Shown here one piece after another: positions 54,090-63,607 of a stretch of 64,000 nt of DNA (its first letter is position 1; each line of letters starts with the position of its first letter). The notes beneath the pieces were generated by a model. It worked only from the letters and a program-made list of their open reading frames with translations. It had not been told where the DNA came from and did no database searches. A program made the translations under genes and the position numbers. Source of the DNA: Paludibacteraceae bacterium (lineage in GTDB: Bacteria > Bacteroidota > Bacteroidia > Bacteroidales > Paludibacteraceae). The stretch is from assembly GCA_017962085.1 (NCBI GenBank), contig JAGCWA010000028.1, positions 62,001 to 126,000 of the forward strand, written 5' to 3'.

Positions 54090-54118
54090 TATTCTCCTAT
54101 AATTCAAACACTTATGGG

Positions 54119-54155
54119 AAGGGGGTGTATCCTTGGGATATACCCCCTTTTCTTA
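54119..54155 (+). terminator. Terminator of the DUF3472 gene
   Basis: A 12-bp stem (54119-54130/54138-54149, one G-U) with a 7-nt loop is followed by TTCTTATG. Confidence 0.85.
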
Positions 54156-54491
54156 TGCTCTAGGTGAAACCCTACGTAACAGGGGCAACACATTCATCAC
54201 TACGCAAAAAAACATCAGCGACTTACATGCTAAAGAGTCTATCTACCTTAAACACCCCGACTTTTACATTAATTGCCATATCGATTGTATTTTTTAAGCA
54301 ATAATAAATATATTTGTGAAATCGCATTGCCGAATCCGTCGCCATAGACGCACGGATAGAAGCTACGAGCCACAAGGGAAAGTTCCTCCTCGCCGGACGC
54401 TCTCCCCCACTCTTTGCCAGCCTTGTGACTGACAAGGGCGAAGCCGTGCCCGACTGGTGTGTTCCTAGCATGAAATATATCGTTGAAACCA
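54156..54491. other. Intergenic region with GC-rich leader block
   Basis: An AT-rich start holds the promoter at 54284-54316. From 54320 to 54475 the sequence becomes GC-rich, containing CACAAGG/CCTTGTG (54383-54389/54420-54426) as a long-range stem. The minus strand here reads as a peptide of about 50 residues with plausible composition, but no start, so either a structured leader or a decayed gene fragment. Confidence 0.45.
54284..54316 (+). promoter_or_regulatory. Promoter of the Sel1/A2M gene pair
   Basis: ATTG (54284-54287), a 21-nt spacer and TATATTTG (54309-54316), an exact -7 box. It gives a leader of about 165 nt. Confidence 0.6.
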
Positions 54492-55673
54492 ATGGATAAC
54501 AATATCTTAGGCTGTACTGTAATCATATACCCTGATTGTGACGAGTCCGAAGAGAAGAAATTAGAGCGGGACAGGATCGGGAAGGAATTTCGTACCCTAA
54601 TCTGGGGAGAAGACGGAGAGGGCGGCATCGCCCAAAAACTGAAGGATATCCCCTACGAACCATACGGTAATGATTTGGAATTCATATTGTTGGATTTTCA
54701 AGTCACCCCGACAGCGTATGTGCGCGATGCGATAAAGGATGTGGACGGTTATAGCAAAAAGGAAAAGTCCATAGGCGTCAACATCATCATTGAGGAGGAT
54801 TTCTTCACCTTGTCCCAAGAGGAACAATTCAATCATGTGAAAAGGGCGATTCTAAGCAGATTAGACATGCTCAAAAGAACCGTCACGAGGAGAAAATTGG
54901 ATACTGACATCGATAAATTGACAAGTACAGTCGATGACCTCCTGAAGGGTCCGCTGACCTCCACAACCCACAAGGAGCCTGCCAACAGGGTGGATCCGCC
55001 GGAGCCAATCGAACCGATTTGTGCGCTGACCCCCAAAAGCAAGGAGAGTGAAGAGGAGGTGGCCAAGCTCATTGAGCTGGCAGAACAGGGGGATGCCGTG
55101 GCGCTAAAAAGAGTGGCGGATTGTTACTACGATGGCATCGGCATCGAGCTGGACCTCACGAAAGCGGCGGAGTGGTATGGCAAGATAGTTGAGCAAGGGG
55201 ATCCAGAGGTGCTGAGACGAATAGGCTTCTGCCATTACCAGAAAAGAGAGTTTGAGAAGGCCTTGGAATTATGGCGGGAAGCCGCGGCGCAAGGGAGTGT
55301 GGTGGCCTATCGGAATTTGGGCAACTGCTATAATTTCGGATGTGGTGTGGACCGAAATTGTGAGAAGGCGGTTGAACTGTACACCATAGCGGCGGAGCAA
55401 GGGGATGCAATAGCGCAATACAACCTGGCTTACAGCTACCATAGTGGCGAAGGCGCTCGGAAGGATGAAGCGAAAGCCGCAGAATGGTACGCGAAGGCTG
55501 CCGAGCAAGGCCTTGCCGAAGCGCAGTACAGCTTGGGCATCCGCTACTTTAAAGGGGAAGGCGTTCCCGTAGATTATGAGAAAGCGGCGGAATGGTGCAA
55601 GAAAGCCGCCAAGCAAGGGGACAAACAGGCAAGTAGCCTTTTGCGGTATTTGCGCAAATACAAACTGTCATAA
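54483..55673 (+). CDS. Sel1-repeat protein with unidentified N-terminal domain
   Basis: 396 residues (393 from the second Met at 54492). Residues 1-150 form an alpha/beta domain (NILGCTVIIYPDCDESEEKK, LEFILLDFQVTPTAYVRDAI, GVNIIIEEDFFTLSQEEQFNHVKRAILSRLDMLKRTV) with no signal peptide, so it is cytoplasmic; I do not recognise it. After a proline-rich linker come about six Sel1 repeats (185-385: AKLIELAEQGDAVALKRVADCYYDG, AAEWYAKAAEQGLAEAQYSLG and so on), which mediate protein-protein contacts. The general look, a small strand/helix domain ending in a helix with Leu/Lys, resembles immunity proteins of polymorphic-toxin systems, but this is only a suspicion. The A2M gene starts 11 nt after its stop. 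Confidence 0.8.
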   Translation: MKPMDNNILGCTVIIYPDCDESEEKKLERDRIGKEFRTLIWGEDGEGGIAQKLKDIPYEPYGNDLEFILLDFQVTPTAYVRDAIKDVDGYSKKEKSIGVNIIIEEDFFTLSQEEQFNHVKRAILSRLDMLKRTVTRRKLDTDIDKLTSTVDDLLKGPLTSTTHKEPANRVDPPEPIEPICALTPKSKESEEEVAKLIELAEQGDAVALKRVADCYYDGIGIELDLTKAAEWYGKIVEQGDPEVLRRIGFCHYQKREFEKALELWREAAAQGSVVAYRNLGNCYNFGCGVDRNCEKAVELYTIAAEQGDAIAQYNLAYSYHSGEGARKDEAKAAEWYAKAAEQGLAEAQYSLGIRYFKGEGVPVDYEKAAEWCKKAAKQGDKQASSLLRYLRKYKLS

Positions 55674-55684
55674 AGAAAAAAAAT

Positions 55685-58600
55685 ATGAGGAATTTTACAC
55701 TACTCCTTTTAGTTTGGCTATCATGGACAGCCACCTTCGGATCATCCCCCAATTTTTATAAGGACTATTACAGCCCTGTTTATGTCTTCCGACTCAATAA
55801 TGAATTGACGGATGAAGTGTTTTCGCACGCATCGGACGACAATATTAAAATCTCCGATGAGGTTTTCTCGAAGATCGTGGAAGGCAATATGTTAGTGGCT
55901 CAGTTTGAAGAGAAATATTCTTTTTCAAGAACGAAACTCAGGGTGGATTCAATGGCGCCTGGCAACTATCTCCTGGCCCGTTTGGATGGGAAGAGAATCT
56001 CTTATGATTATCACGCTGTCTCTCCTTTCCGAATCGCCTTGTCGAAGGATAACGAGAAACTGACTTTCTTTTTGTATGATAGCTTAGGACATGTCTTGCC
56101 GGATGCGGAGGTTTCTATAAATGACAAACCGATGCCTTATAATGCTACGACGCAACGTTATGAAACGAAAAAACAGTATGTTCATGCCAATGTGCGCATT
56201 TCCCATCAGGGAAATCTTTTCTATTATAATGTTGCTCAGGATCGATATCGGCGTGAGAATTCGCCCAATCGAAAGAATGGGTTTTCTAAGTTCTTCATCA
56301 CAGTGGGTCGTGTCGTGAAGGATCCCGTGGTCTCTGTCAGAGAGGAGGATCCCGTGGGTTATGTGGCTAAGTTTGGACGCTTGGCTTGGAAAATAGGTGA
56401 CCGCATTGATGGCTACAATGAAGACAATGAATATGATTATCGCAGTGAATTCAGGGAGTACTATAACTACGATACGGGAGAGTATATGGATTTGGAAGAA
56501 TTGGAAGATCGGGATTGGCTCCGTTATCACAAAGTGATGAAAAAATGTGTAAGGCGCGATCTACGACATAACCGCGAGATGGATTGGGAAGAAAAACGTT
56601 TTTATGATCGTTATGGGAATAGCAAGACAAGGCGTAGATCAAAGATAAGCGGCGGTGTGGTATTGGGCCAGCCGAAGTACAAACCGAATGATACCGTCCG
56701 CGTGAAGGGATCTATCTACCGGAAGAACCGTCGATACAATCGTCCGGTGTCAGTTTGGCTTACGGATAATAATAGGCTGAAAAAACGATTGAAACCCTGT
56801 GCCGATGGTGTTTATACGTATGATTTTGTTTTGACCGATTCCCTGAAGTTGCAGTTGGACAAAAGATACTATGTCTCTTTTGTGGGTAAAAGAAAAAAAT
56901 GGGAATTTTGTACCGGCTTCACGTACGAGGATTACGTTTTGCATGACGCCACTTTGGAGGCATCGTACGACCAACCCACCTATTATAAGGGGGATAGCAT
57001 CCGTGTGAAGGTAAAGGCGAAGGATGCCAATGGACTTCCTCTCGCGGATGCTTTGGTGAAGGTTACCCTCCAATTGAAAGGAATAGATTCACTTTTGGAG
57101 ATGCGCTCCTACTATTCCGTGGAACTCGCCACTCAAAGTATGGTGACCAATGGGAAGGAGGATTTGACTTTTGCTTTCCCTCCTTCAATCGCAGGGGGGA
57201 ACAATATTGTATTCGCTGCCGAGGTGACACTTTCCATGCCGGATGGAAAGGTGGAGGAGAAAAGGCTGTCCAATCAAAAATATTACACAGGGAAGCATAG
57301 TATAGACATCTCACTCAGTCGGGATTCTCTTTGGGCGGTGGCTCAATACAATGGCAAAGACACGGTCGGCAAGGCCGCTGTTTTTGTGAGGGATCTCTTT
57401 GGCAACCAAATCCATCTGTTGGACACCCTGTTGCCTTGCAAATTACGCGTGGAGCCATCTTACGCCAGCTATTTGTTCAAGATGGCTCACGCTTCAGAAT
57501 ATTATAAGGTTCCCTCTTCCGCCTCTATGGTGTCCGTACAATGGAAGCAATCGGGAGACAGTCTCATCCCTTCGATTACCAATTTATTGCACCTGCCGAT
57601 GGTGTGTTATGTGGTCAAGGATGGAGAGTTGATCTTTAAGGGCAATGACAAGGAGTTGCCCGCCTTCTATCCTTGGGATAGGGAGAAATCCTATGTTCTG
57701 AAATCCAATGTGCTTTGGGCAGGGCAAGTCATGGAATATGAGGATGTTGTTCGTGTGCCAAGCAAGCGACAGCTGCATATTGCGGTGGATGAACCTTCCG
57801 TGATTGTCCCGGGAATGAGTTGCGAGATGGAGGTGCAGGTGACCGATGCGGAGGGAAAACCTGTGAAGGGAGCCGATGTGACCGCCTATGCCGTCAATAG
57901 CCAATTCAAAGCGAAATCACCCAACTGGAATCATTCAGGCAACTATCGGGATATCCCGATGGTAGACTACAAAAAGGAATTGTGGACGACGCCTTCTGCT
58001 TATTTGAATAGTGCCTACCACTCCGCATGGAGAAAGATTGATGCCATCGACACGATAGCTTTCTATTCTATTCGCTATCCTGCGCGCGATTCCATCCATC
58101 AGTATAGCTACTATCCGGAAGATTCCATCACACAGATATCTCCGCTTCTATGCAAAGATGGTGATGTGCAGGATGTGCATATCGCATACATTGATGATGT
58201 GCCTTGTTTTATCATGTCTGAAAATATTCCTTTTTCTTTCGCTATCACTCCCAATGAATACCATCGCATCCGATTAAGGACAAAAACGGCGGAATATACC
58301 ATAGACTCCGTAAAAGTGGAGGCCAACAAACGTACGATTCTGAGTGTTGACGTCAACACGACCTCCCCGTTTGTGAAGAAGGAAGAGAGAGATGGTCAAC
58401 TGACCGATAAGGAGTTGGAGCAATTGAAACCTTACATCATGCTCTTCGAGAAATCCGAATATTATCCGCAAGGGCAATTGGTGAGAGAGGATGGCTCACT
58501 TCTTTTTGTCAACGAGGGAAAGAACATTAATCGTTCAGGGTCAATCATCCTTAAACGCTTTGCGGGACCGATATTGGATTCGGTTCGTTGGATGACTAAA

Positions 58601-61597
58601 TATTTCGATGTGAAGACGAAGGTGGACCACAATCTTGTTTACTCGTATGACACTGTCAATCATCGGCCGGTAACCCGGGTGGCCGAGGAAAAGGATTTCC
58701 CGCAGTTACTTTACACGACTAACCACAATTCTCTGAATGGAGGGTTGTGGACGTTGGAGCGGATGGAGAGGGTGCAGCGGCAGAAAAATGGCTCAACGGA
58801 GAAACCGCAGGTGTACGCTTTGCTGCGGGATTATCCGAAGGAGAAGAAGTCGGGTAATTATCTGGAGCTTCGATCCGATAAACCAATTTATCGTTGCGTG
58901 TTGATTCCATATAAAAACTATGCGTCATTTGCAGTGACAGAGACCCAATCTTGGTATTATAGGAATCTTCAGAGATTCGAGGACATAGAAGCGGGTCTAT
59001 ACCGTGCCTATTTGATGAACGAAGATACCACCTGCTATCGGTTGGACTCAGTGAAAGTGGAGCCGAATAAACGTTTCATGGTTCGTTTTGACACGAAAAA
59101 GGATCGCATTATGGCTGATTCGTTCGCTTTTCGCTTGAGAAATCTTCTCACATATACTGCCAAAGGGTGGCGTGATAGTCTTGCCTTTGACCAAGCGGAG
59201 AGATTGTTGTCCCGATACCTTTGGACCAACGATCCTCTTCCGTTCGTGGCTTTGCGTGATTCTAGCGTGAAGAATGGATATGACATGCTGGAAATCGAAG
59301 TTGGTCCTCACCGGAAAAAAGATATTACAGGTTCGACATGCCAAGTCAGTTCATCACCCATTGCATCAGTTGAGCAAGCCCTGCAAGGTCGTGTATCAGG
59401 GCTTCGAGTCACTGCTGCAAGTGGTCAGACTGGAAGTTCCTCTGCGATTAAAATTAGAGGGGTCTCATCGTTGACTGGTAGTTCCTCTCCACTCTTTGTG
59501 GTGGATGGAATGCCACTTTTGGGAGATGATCTGTCTAAGATTAATCCCGCTGATATCTGGTCTATGGAGGTGTTGAAGGATGCCTCAGCCACCGCCATTT
59601 ACGGTAGCCGTGCGGCGAATGGTGTGGTTATGATAACAACAAAGAAAGGCAGCAAAAATTCTGAGGCAAAGGAGGAATCGACTGATTACGCTACGCTTCG
59701 CACCCACTTCTCCGACCAAGGTTTCTGGAAGCCGGCATTGACGACCGACAAGGAGGGTAAGGTGCGCTTTGCTGTCACCTTCCCGGATAATATTACCCGT
59801 TGGCAGACAATCTATTTGGCGGATGCGCCTGTCAAGAAATATATTGCTACAGGTTCTACCGAGGGTTCCATCAAATCCTTTGTGCCACTCTCTGCCAGAT
59901 TATACCTGCCTGAGTTCCTGGTGCAGGGGGATATCTGCATGGCACGTGGCAAGGTGATGAACTATGTGCAAGACACAGTGCAGTTGACCAGCTCCTTCTC
60001 CGTGAACGACTCTTTGATCGCCACCTATCCACACCGTTGCGCTTCGACGTTGACCGATACGCTCCAACTCTCTGCCAAGGCAGATTCACTCTCCGTGGTT
60101 TATCAATTCGTTTCGGAGAACCGTTTCAACGATGGAGAGAGACGGAAGGTGAAGATTATCCCGCAGGGCGTCACCTGTACCGATGGACGCTTCGCCATCT
60201 TGCGTGACACGTTGCGGATGTCACTTCAGTCGGAGAAGACGGATAGCGTGACGATCCGTGTGATGAGCACGCAGTCTGATTTGTTGCAGGACGAGGTCTC
60301 CATGCTGACGCATTATCCATACGGATGCAATGAGCAAACCGCCTCTAAACTGATTGGTTTCATGACGGCCAACCAGAACCCGAACCTCACGAAACATCAA
60401 CGCAGAACGAACGAGAAGAAGATCGAAGAACTTGTAAAGACCTTGAAGGAGAGACAATTGATGAATGGACTTTGGGGGTGGTGGAAATTCGACGAATCAA
60501 GCTATTGGATTAGTCGCTACATTGTGGAGACGCTTCAGAAATATCACATCGACTTCCCGAAGAATAGAACAATAGAGACATGTAAAGATCGAATCAGTGA
60601 AAACAGATCAGCCGCTGATAAGCTGTTCGGCTTGTCGGTGCTCCATTCGTTAGGCGAGAAGATGGATTATCAGACCCTAGTGGGCAGTCTGGATACTGTG
60701 AAAAACCTGACGCTCCAAGAGCGCTTGGACTTGGCTGAACTCAAGGCGAAATGTGGCTTGCCGGTTGATTACGAATGGTTGAATAAGTATCGCGAAGAGA
60801 CGATGAATGGATCTGTCTATTACAAGTTTAATAATGGCCAATATGTGTATGACAACGATATGATGAACACGTTGCAGGTTTATCGCATCCTACAAGCCGA
60901 TTCTCTCAGGGATTCCAAAGCCGAGAGGCAGAAGATACGCGACTATTTCTACAACCAAAAAGCGCTTAGCCGCACCTCCCACTGGCGCAACACGTACGAG
61001 TCGGCCATGATTCTCCGCACCTTGTCGAATGACATGAAGCAAAGCTTGGGAGAGGGCAAAAAGATAGTACGTTTCTCAGGCGCCATGCAGGAGGAGATAG
61101 ACCAGTTCCCGTATGAACGGAAAGTACCGGCGAATGGAGTGCTCTCCATCTCTCAGAATGGCACATCACCGGTCTATCTCTCCGTTTCTTCCACCTATTG
61201 GGATCGTCCCGACAAGGCGAAAGGGAGAGGATTCTCCATCCAAACCAGCTTCTCCGATTCCGTTTTGATGATAAGCGAGCGAGTGAAGATGAATGTGGTG
61301 GTGACGGTCGAGAAGGATGCGGACTACGTGCTGATTCATGTGCCGATCCCTGCAGGTTGCACCTATGCGAGCAAAGAACGGAGTTGGGAAAACAACGAAG
61401 TCTACAGGGAATACTACAAGGAGCACACGAATATCTTCTGCTCGAAACTGAATCGGGGCGTCTATGAGTTTACGATAGAGCTAGTCCCTTACACTCAAGG
61501 CGATTATGTGCTTAATCCAGCCAAGGTGGAGCAGATGTATTCCCCTGAGTTCAATGCTTGTACGGAGATGAAGAGGGTGAAAATCGGAGGGAAATAA
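55685..61597 (+). CDS. Alpha-2-macroglobulin with an internal SusC-type TonB plug domain
   Basis: 1970 residues. An N-terminal signal peptide without a lipobox Cys (MRNFTLLLLVWLSWTATFGS) is followed by macroglobulin domains, with the MG2 pattern GQPKYKPNDTVRVKGSIYRKN around 325-345 and ASYDQPTYYKGDSIRVKVKAKD near 425. Residues about 1210-1326 are a full SusC/RagA-like plug (SVEQALQGRVSGLRVT, SSSPLFVVDGMPL, INPADIWSMEVLKDASATAIYGSRAANGVVMITT) without the 22-strand barrel. A2M resumes at HFSDQGFWKPALTTDKEGKVRFAVTFPDNITRW, then the thioester GCNEQ (Cys1548-Gln1551; GCGEQ in animals, GCLEQ in E. coli), the alpha/alpha barrel and receptor-type end. Bacterial A2M traps proteases in the envelope. 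The plug occupies the place expected for the bait region. Lower GC than the core genes. Confidence 0.9.
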   Translation: MRNFTLLLLVWLSWTATFGSSPNFYKDYYSPVYVFRLNNELTDEVFSHASDDNIKISDEVFSKIVEGNMLVAQFEEKYSFSRTKLRVDSMAPGNYLLARLDGKRISYDYHAVSPFRIALSKDNEKLTFFLYDSLGHVLPDAEVSINDKPMPYNATTQRYETKKQYVHANVRISHQGNLFYYNVAQDRYRRENSPNRKNGFSKFFITVGRVVKDPVVSVREEDPVGYVAKFGRLAWKIGDRIDGYNEDNEYDYRSEFREYYNYDTGEYMDLEELEDRDWLRYHKVMKKCVRRDLRHNREMDWEEKRFYDRYGNSKTRRRSKISGGVVLGQPKYKPNDTVRVKGSIYRKNRRYNRPVSVWLTDNNRLKKRLKPCADGVYTYDFVLTDSLKLQLDKRYYVSFVGKRKKWEFCTGFTYEDYVLHDATLEASYDQPTYYKGDSIRVKVKAKDANGLPLADALVKVTLQLKGIDSLLEMRSYYSVELATQSMVTNGKEDLTFAFPPSIAGGNNIVFAAEVTLSMPDGKVEEKRLSNQKYYTGKHSIDISLSRDSLWAVAQYNGKDTVGKAAVFVRDLFGNQIHLLDTLLPCKLRVEPSYASYLFKMAHASEYYKVPSSASMVSVQWKQSGDSLIPSITNLLHLPMVCYVVKDGELIFKGNDKELPAFYPWDREKSYVLKSNVLWAGQVMEYEDVVRVPSKRQLHIAVDEPSVIVPGMSCEMEVQVTDAEGKPVKGADVTAYAVNSQFKAKSPNWNHSGNYRDIPMVDYKKELWTTPSAYLNSAYHSAWRKIDAIDTIAFYSIRYPARDSIHQYSYYPEDSITQISPLLCKDGDVQDVHIAYIDDVPCFIMSENIPFSFAITPNEYHRIRLRTKTAEYTIDSVKVEANKRTILSVDVNTTSPFVKKEERDGQLTDKELEQLKPYIMLFEKSEYYPQGQLVREDGSLLFVNEGKNINRSGSIILKRFAGPILDSVRWMTKYFDVKTKVDHNLVYSYDTVNHRPVTRVAEEKDFPQLLYTTNHNSLNGGLWTLERMERVQRQKNGSTEKPQVYALLRDYPKEKKSGNYLELRSDKPIYRCVLIPYKNYASFAVTETQSWYYRNLQRFEDIEAGLYRAYLMNEDTTCYRLDSVKVEPNKRFMVRFDTKKDRIMADSFAFRLRNLLTYTAKGWRDSLAFDQAERLLSRYLWTNDPLPFVALRDSSVKNGYDMLEIEVGPHRKKDITGSTCQVSSSPIASVEQALQGRVSGLRVTAASGQTGSSSAIKIRGVSSLTGSSSPLFVVDGMPLLGDDLSKINPADIWSMEVLKDASATAIYGSRAANGVVMITTKKGSKNSEAKEESTDYATLRTHFSDQGFWKPALTTDKEGKVRFAVTFPDNITRWQTIYLADAPVKKYIATGSTEGSIKSFVPLSARLYLPEFLVQGDICMARGKVMNYVQDTVQLTSSFSVNDSLIATYPHRCASTLTDTLQLSAKADSLSVVYQFVSENRFNDGERRKVKIIPQGVTCTDGRFAILRDTLRMSLQSEKTDSVTIRVMSTQSDLLQDEVSMLTHYPYGCNEQTASKLIGFMTANQNPNLTKHQRRTNEKKIEELVKTLKERQLMNGLWGWWKFDESSYWISRYIVETLQKYHIDFPKNRTIETCKDRISENRSAADKLFGLSVLHSLGEKMDYQTLVGSLDTVKNLTLQERLDLAELKAKCGLPVDYEWLNKYREETMNGSVYYKFNNGQYVYDNDMMNTLQVYRILQADSLRDSKAERQKIRDYFYNQKALSRTSHWRNTYESAMILRTLSNDMKQSLGEGKKIVRFSGAMQEEIDQFPYERKVPANGVLSISQNGTSPVYLSVSSTYWDRPDKAKGRGFSIQTSFSDSVLMISERVKMNVVVTVEKDADYVLIHVPIPAGCTYASKERSWENNEVYREYYKEHTNIFCSKLNRGVYEFTIELVPYTQGDYVLNPAKVEQMYSPEFNACTEMKRVKIGGK

Positions 61598-61636
61598 GCG
61601 GTGAGATAGGGCGATGAAGGATTTAAAAATACTGGC

Positions 61637-62152
61637 ATGAAAAAATGTTTTTATATTTTCCAGCTAACATTTGTGGGCCTTGTTTTACTCCTTTTGTCGT
61701 CTTGCACGGCAACGCATTATTCCGCAAATCGTTATTTCAAGAAGAACCACAGAGCGACAGAAAGGTGGGTACATCGTTTGTATAAAAAGAATGGAAACGC
61801 TTTTTATATAAACTCCACATACTCCAATTACTCTTATGTGTGGACCTATAAAGATGATGGAATAGAAATCCGCGAATTGGTGGAAGGGAAGGTGCAGGGA
61901 AGGCGGACGTGCAAGGGGAAGCGGTTAAAGCAGTATGACGAAAAGGCATTGGCGGATGCGGAGAATGAACTGGAAGAGAAATGTCCGTGGGAGCTAGACG
62001 GAGATGAAGAGGGGTATATCATCCAAGTGAATGGCAAAGCCTATGAGTACAGTGGCGTTAGCAGTATAGATTGTATGAAAGAGAATGTATATGACTCCGA
62101 GTTTTTAAACGACTTTGTGTGTGCTATGCAATGTTTAATACAAAAAGATTAA
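61637..62152 (+). CDS. Hypothetical lipoprotein
   Basis: 171 residues with a clear lipobox (VLLLLSSC, Cys23). The mature part is polar and rich in Tyr, Lys and Glu, with GIEIRELVEGKVQGRRTCKGKRLKQYDEKALADAE and GYIIQVNGKAYEYSG. No family recognised. It is 40 nt after the A2M gene and may share its transcript. The next lipoprotein gene starts 6 nt later. Confidence 0.75.
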   Translation: MKKCFYIFQLTFVGLVLLLLSSCTATHYSANRYFKKNHRATERWVHRLYKKNGNAFYINSTYSNYSYVWTYKDDGIEIRELVEGKVQGRRTCKGKRLKQYDEKALADAENELEEKCPWELDGDEEGYIIQVNGKAYEYSGVSSIDCMKENVYDSEFLNDFVCAMQCLIQKD

Positions 62153-62157
62153 AGATT

Positions 62158-62616
62158 ATGGTACAGCTCAAGGCGGTCTATTTAAGAATGATTCTGGCTA
62201 TTATAATCCTAAGTCTAAATAATGGGTGTAGCCCTCAAAAGGATAAGTCCCAGAGTAATGAACAGGTTGAAAGTGTTCCGAAAGTGAATCTAAAAGGTAT
62301 TAATGATACATTTGTTGTTCACAAATTGGATTACGAAAAGATAATGCGTTACTACAATGTAGATTTTGGCTATGTAATGGTTGGTATTATTCTCAATGAT
62401 TCCGTTGTTGAAAAGATAAGGGAATTGGAGTCTCCCATAATAAAAATTGAATTTGATGATGGTTACAGAATAGCCAAGGGTATGAACCGTCTAAGTTCAC
62501 AACTCCCAATGGGATGTCGCTATTCCTATTGTTTAGATTCTATGAATCGAGTTAGCTTGGAAGGTGTGAAAGGTGATGAAATATATTTTGGGCTAGGAAT
62601 ACCGTTGGAGGAATAA
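62158..62616 (+). CDS. Hypothetical lipoprotein
   Basis: 152 residues from the ATG at 62158; the frame continues upstream into the previous gene's end (62119), but the later start gives a better signal sequence (VYLRMILAIIILSLNNGC). The lipobox is weak (LNNGC). The mature part is a small alpha/beta protein (KLDYEKIMRYYNVDFGYVMVGIILNDSVVEKI) without a known family. AT-rich coding sequence, unlike the core genes. Confidence 0.65.
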   Translation: MVQLKAVYLRMILAIIILSLNNGCSPQKDKSQSNEQVESVPKVNLKGINDTFVVHKLDYEKIMRYYNVDFGYVMVGIILNDSVVEKIRELESPIIKIEFDDGYRIAKGMNRLSSQLPMGCRYSYCLDSMNRVSLEGVKGDEIYFGLGIPLEE

Positions 62617-62717
62617 ACAATCACATATTTACTTCCTGCGAATCATTTGCCAAATTAAGGAATAACCCTTAATATAGCAACCATGGAAAGCAACGTTGGT
62701 GATTTAAAGGATAAAAA

Positions 62718-63587
62718 ATGAAAAATTTTTTGTTCGTAATATTTTTGTTGGTAAGTGTGAATATATATCCTCAAAAGGAGGTTAAATATATATATTCAGG
62801 TAGAGATTCTACCCTGACAATATCAGGCAAAGGATGGATTCAATCATCGGACGTAAATAAATATAGTAAAAAGTGTGTCCGTGTAATCATAAAAGAGGGT
62901 ATCGAAGGGATTCAATTCGGCTCATTTCTTGGGTTTAGATTCATGAAAGAGATACAACTTCCAAACACATTGCAATATATTGGGAAAGTTGCTTTTAGTA
63001 ATTGTTCTTCATTAAAATCCGTAAAGATTCCCCCCAAGGTTAAAGAATTGACAGAGTCATTTATAGGATGTGATAGTCTTAGACAAATAAGCTTTTCAGA
63101 TTCAATATATTTAGATTTGAGTACATTGGATAAATGTGGTTCATTAGAAAAATTGTCATTTAATTATCTGATAGGCCTTTCTAATTGTTATTTTGTGGGA
63201 TGTAAACAGATGGAGTATATTGAAGTAAAAGATAGTACAGGCGGTTATTATTCTTCAGATGGAGTGCTTTATTGTCGAAAGCTTTATTGCCCAAATCGTG
63301 TTTTGTATCCTCCTGCAAAAAAGGATAAATGCTATGTTTTCTCGGATACTATTAAGGAAATAACGATACTACAGAATCCATATATAGAAGAAATTCATGT
63401 CTCGGATGATATCCGTAAAATCAATTTGCTTCCTTGTGAAAACCTAAAATTAATCAAATCAAATAGTAAGATATATTATGACGGGAGAGGTGACAATTTG
63501 AAGATGGATAGTCTAGTGATACAAAAATATAGAGAAAGCGGACATCCAATGCCTTATGTCAGGGAAAAGCAATTGCATATCAGATAA
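62718..63587 (+). CDS. BspA-like leucine-rich-repeat surface protein
   Basis: 289 residues. A signal peptide (FLFVIFLLVSVNIYP) precedes IYSGRDSTLTISGKGWI and about six LRR_5 repeats, for example FRFMKEIQLPNTLQYIGKVAFSNCSSLKSVKIPPKVKEL and DSLRQISFSDSIYL. BspA-like repeats mediate adhesion and are frequent in host-associated Bacteroidales and in polymorphic-toxin neighbourhoods. It is very AT-rich. No T9SS domain or anchor is seen at the C-terminus, which ends abruptly next to the RHS fragment and may be truncated. Confidence 0.8.
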   Translation: MKNFLFVIFLLVSVNIYPQKEVKYIYSGRDSTLTISGKGWIQSSDVNKYSKKCVRVIIKEGIEGIQFGSFLGFRFMKEIQLPNTLQYIGKVAFSNCSSLKSVKIPPKVKELTESFIGCDSLRQISFSDSIYLDLSTLDKCGSLEKLSFNYLIGLSNCYFVGCKQMEYIEVKDSTGGYYSSDGVLYCRKLYCPNRVLYPPAKKDKCYVFSDTIKEITILQNPYIEEIHVSDDIRKINLLPCENLKLIKSNSKIYYDGRGDNLKMDSLVIQKYRESGHPMPYVREKQLHIR

Positions 63588-63607
63588 ATCCACGCCACCT
63601 GCCACCC

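Noticed and set aside
53148-54107. A 319-codon open frame opposite the DUF3472 gene
   Set aside because: Caused by biased codon use of the sense gene; covers the terminator side and lacks protein features.
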